NCBI GenBank assembly: GCA_018224315.1
Contig: JAGTVF010000134.1
Location: 1-6,552, forward strand
Direction: 5' to 3'
From: Desulfobacterales bacterium
GTDB lineage: Bacteria; Desulfobacterota; Desulfobacteria; Desulfobacterales; Desulfosalsimonadaceae
DNA length: 6,552 nucleotides
Shown one piece after another: positions 5,032 to 6,552 of this stretch (positions are counted from its first letter, which is position 1; each line of letters begins with the position of its first letter). The notes below the pieces were generated by a model, which saw only the letters and a list, made by a program, of their open reading frames with translations, had not been told where the DNA came from and ran no database searches. The position numbers and the translations under genes are program-made.

Positions 5032-6546
5032 CTATTGCCTTCCCTCCTGTTTTGCTGTGATCCCATAGCGTTTCATTTTATCGTAGAGCGTGGTTTTTGA
5101 TACATCCAACCGCTTTGCCATCTCATCTATTCTCCCGCTGCATTCCCCGGCAGCCTTCGAGATCACTTCTGCTTCAAAAAGACGCACACTTTCTTTAAGG
5201 GGACGGGAAAGGATCTTATCCAGCGCAGAAAATCCGACTTTGCCCTTGCTTTCATCACCGGCGCTTTTCATGATAATGCCCAGGTCACTGGGAGAGATCA
5301 TACCGTTTCTTGATAAAAGCACGGCCCGCTGGATCACATTTTCCAGTTCCCGCACGTTGCCGGGCCATTCATAAGACAGCAGTTTTTCCACCACACTGTT
5401 TGGCAGATAGGTAATTTCCTTATTAAACCGCTCCCTGTATTTCACCAGAAAATTGGTTGCCAAAAGCACGACATCCTCTCTTCTTTCGCGCAGGGGCGCC
5501 TGATGCAGATTGATGACATTGAGGCGATAATACAGATCCTCGCGGAATCGGCCGGCCTTCACAGACTCGGCCAACTCCGAATTGGTAGCGGCAATAATGC
5601 GCACATCCACGGATATGCTTCTGTTGGAGCCAACCCTTATAATTTCACCATCCTGGAGAACCCGCAGCATGGCTGTCTGCATCTTCGGGCTGATGTCTCC
5701 GATTTCATCGAGAAAAATCGTACCGCCGTCAGCCTCCTCGAATTTACCCTTGTGCGCTGAAGTGGCCCCTGTGAAGGCACCCTTTTCATAGCCGAACAAA
5801 TCACTTTCCAGCAGACTTTCAGCCACTGCGGCACAGTTAAACTTCAGATAAGGCTTGCCCACCCGCCCGGAATGCTCGTATATCAGATCTGCCACCAATT
5901 CTTTACCGGTTCCGGACTCACCGGTGATCAAAACCGTGGCATTGGAGGCAGCCACCTGATAAATTTTATCCCTGAGCTGCCGCACAGGCTTGCTTTCCCC
6001 GAGCATTTTGTTCTTGCTGCCGGAAAGCCGCTCGGTCTCCTTTTTCAGATGATTGAGTTCATTGTAGAGCTGGGCGCGTTCAGCCTCGCTTTCCTGAAGG
6101 ATAGCGATTTTTTCCCTCAACACCTGCTCAATGTTTTTGCTGTAGCGCTCCAGTTCCTGCTCATGCTTTTTCCTCTGTGTAATATCGCGCATAATGAGCA
6201 AGATCAGCTTGTCATCACGATAACCTTCAAAGGGGACATGAATGTATTCGGTATAAAAATCATCCGATATTTTTCTTTCCAGGACCTTGCCATAATTTTC
6301 GGTTTTTCCCTTACGGAGAAAGGGACATATTTTTCCGTCACAGGGAGAATCCAGATCCGCAATCATCTTGTGGCATTTGCGCCCGTCTTTTTTGCCAAAC
6401 CGGGTCAGGGCCATATGGTTCATGTACACGACTTCAAAATCATCCTTTATGATCAGCAGCATATCCGGCAGCAGATCAAAAAGTGCCCTGTAATTATGGG
6501 CAAGCCGGGAAATTTCCTTCTGGCTGTCTGTCACAACTTCCTGCAT
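5032..6546 (-). CDS. Sigma54-dependent transcriptional activator (PAS, AAA+, Fis-type HTH)
   Basis: This enhancer-binding protein uses ATP hydrolysis to open sigma54-RNA polymerase promoter complexes. The visible 504 residues show a PAS sensor (about 17-125, ending LILLIMRDITQRK), a coiled coil (about 126-176), the AAA+ domain (about 182-410) with Walker A GESGTGKE (209-216), the sigma54-contacting GAFTGA (256-261), Walker B GGTIFLDE (274-281), FREDLYYRL (334-342) and WPGNVREL (394-401), and a C-terminal Fis-type helix-turn-helix (about 471-495). All activator motifs are intact. Unlike the PrsR-type regulator known from PEP-CTERM systems, there is no receiver domain in the visible part. The PAS carries three cysteines (58, 69, 74). 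The ATG at 6546 is six bases from the window edge, no ribosome site is visible, and the frame stays open, so the true start and any N-terminal domain may lie outside. Three sigma54-type promoters follow downstream, making local control likely. Confidence 0.93.
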   Translation of the reverse strand: MQEVVTDSQKEISRLAHNYRALFDLLPDMLLIIKDDFEVVYMNHMALTRFGKKDGRKCHKMIADLDSPCDGKICPFLRKGKTENYGKVLERKISDDFYTEYIHVPFEGYRDDKLILLIMRDITQRKKHEQELERYSKNIEQVLREKIAILQESEAERAQLYNELNHLKKETERLSGSKNKMLGESKPVRQLRDKIYQVAASNATVLITGESGTGKELVADLIYEHSGRVGKPYLKFNCAAVAESLLESDLFGYEKGAFTGATSAHKGKFEEADGGTIFLDEIGDISPKMQTAMLRVLQDGEIIRVGSNRSISVDVRIIAATNSELAESVKAGRFREDLYYRLNVINLHQAPLRERREDVVLLATNFLVKYRERFNKEITYLPNSVVEKLLSYEWPGNVRELENVIQRAVLLSRNGMISPSDLGIIMKSAGDESKGKVGFSALDKILSRPLKESVRLFEAEVISKAAGECSGRIDEMAKRLDVSKTTLYDKMKRYGITAKQEGRQ

Positions 6547-6552
6547 GGATAC

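Overview
This window is a single-strand block: every gene I can support is on the minus strand, transcribed from right to left. It looks like part of a PEP-CTERM/exosortase-linked exopolysaccharide locus. The likely source is a Gram-negative bacterium, probably a deltaproteobacterium (Desulfobacterota). That lineage is inferred from the gene combination (XrtA-type polysaccharide deacetylase, PEP-CTERM proteins, a PAS-type sigma54 activator and a Cys-rich PilZ protein), not from a marker gene. The exosortase itself is not in the window.

Layout in transcription order: (1) 6546-5032, a PAS/AAA+/Fis sigma54-dependent activator whose N-terminus may continue beyond the window; (2) 4953-4411, a PilZ-domain protein with a five-cysteine N-terminal module; (3) 4113-3517, a canonical secreted PEP-CTERM protein; (4) 3122-2685, a small secreted protein with a variant SEP sorting signal; (5) 2608-1757, an XrtA-system polysaccharide deacetylase; (6) 1629-649, a DPM1/ArnC-like family 2 glycosyltransferase with two C-terminal membrane segments; (7) 577-1, a second family 2 glycosyltransferase, cut by the window edge, in which the catalytic acidic motifs are missing.

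The most striking feature is regulatory. Genes 2, 3 and 4 are each preceded by a sequence with the sigma54 -24/-12 architecture (GG-N10-GC, TGG...TTGC), at 5031-5016, 4237-4222 and 3207-3192. The two PEP-CTERM genes also have palindromic TCCGGA-centred sites upstream of these promoters, which could bind an activator. With a sigma54 activator encoded at the head of the block, this suggests a local regulon. It would couple c-di-GMP sensing (PilZ), production of exosortase substrates and, by read-through from gene 4, the polysaccharide-modifying enzymes. A strong intrinsic terminator at 3467-3419 separates gene 3 from gene 4, and a weaker one follows gene 2, so genes 2, 3 and 4-7 look like separate transcription units.

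The larger gaps are accounted for as follows. The gap at 3123-3516 holds the terminator of gene 3, a TCCGGA cluster and the promoter of gene 4; I see nothing in 3208-3350. The gap at 4114-4410 holds the ribosome binding site, leader, promoter and palindrome of gene 3 plus the terminator of gene 2.
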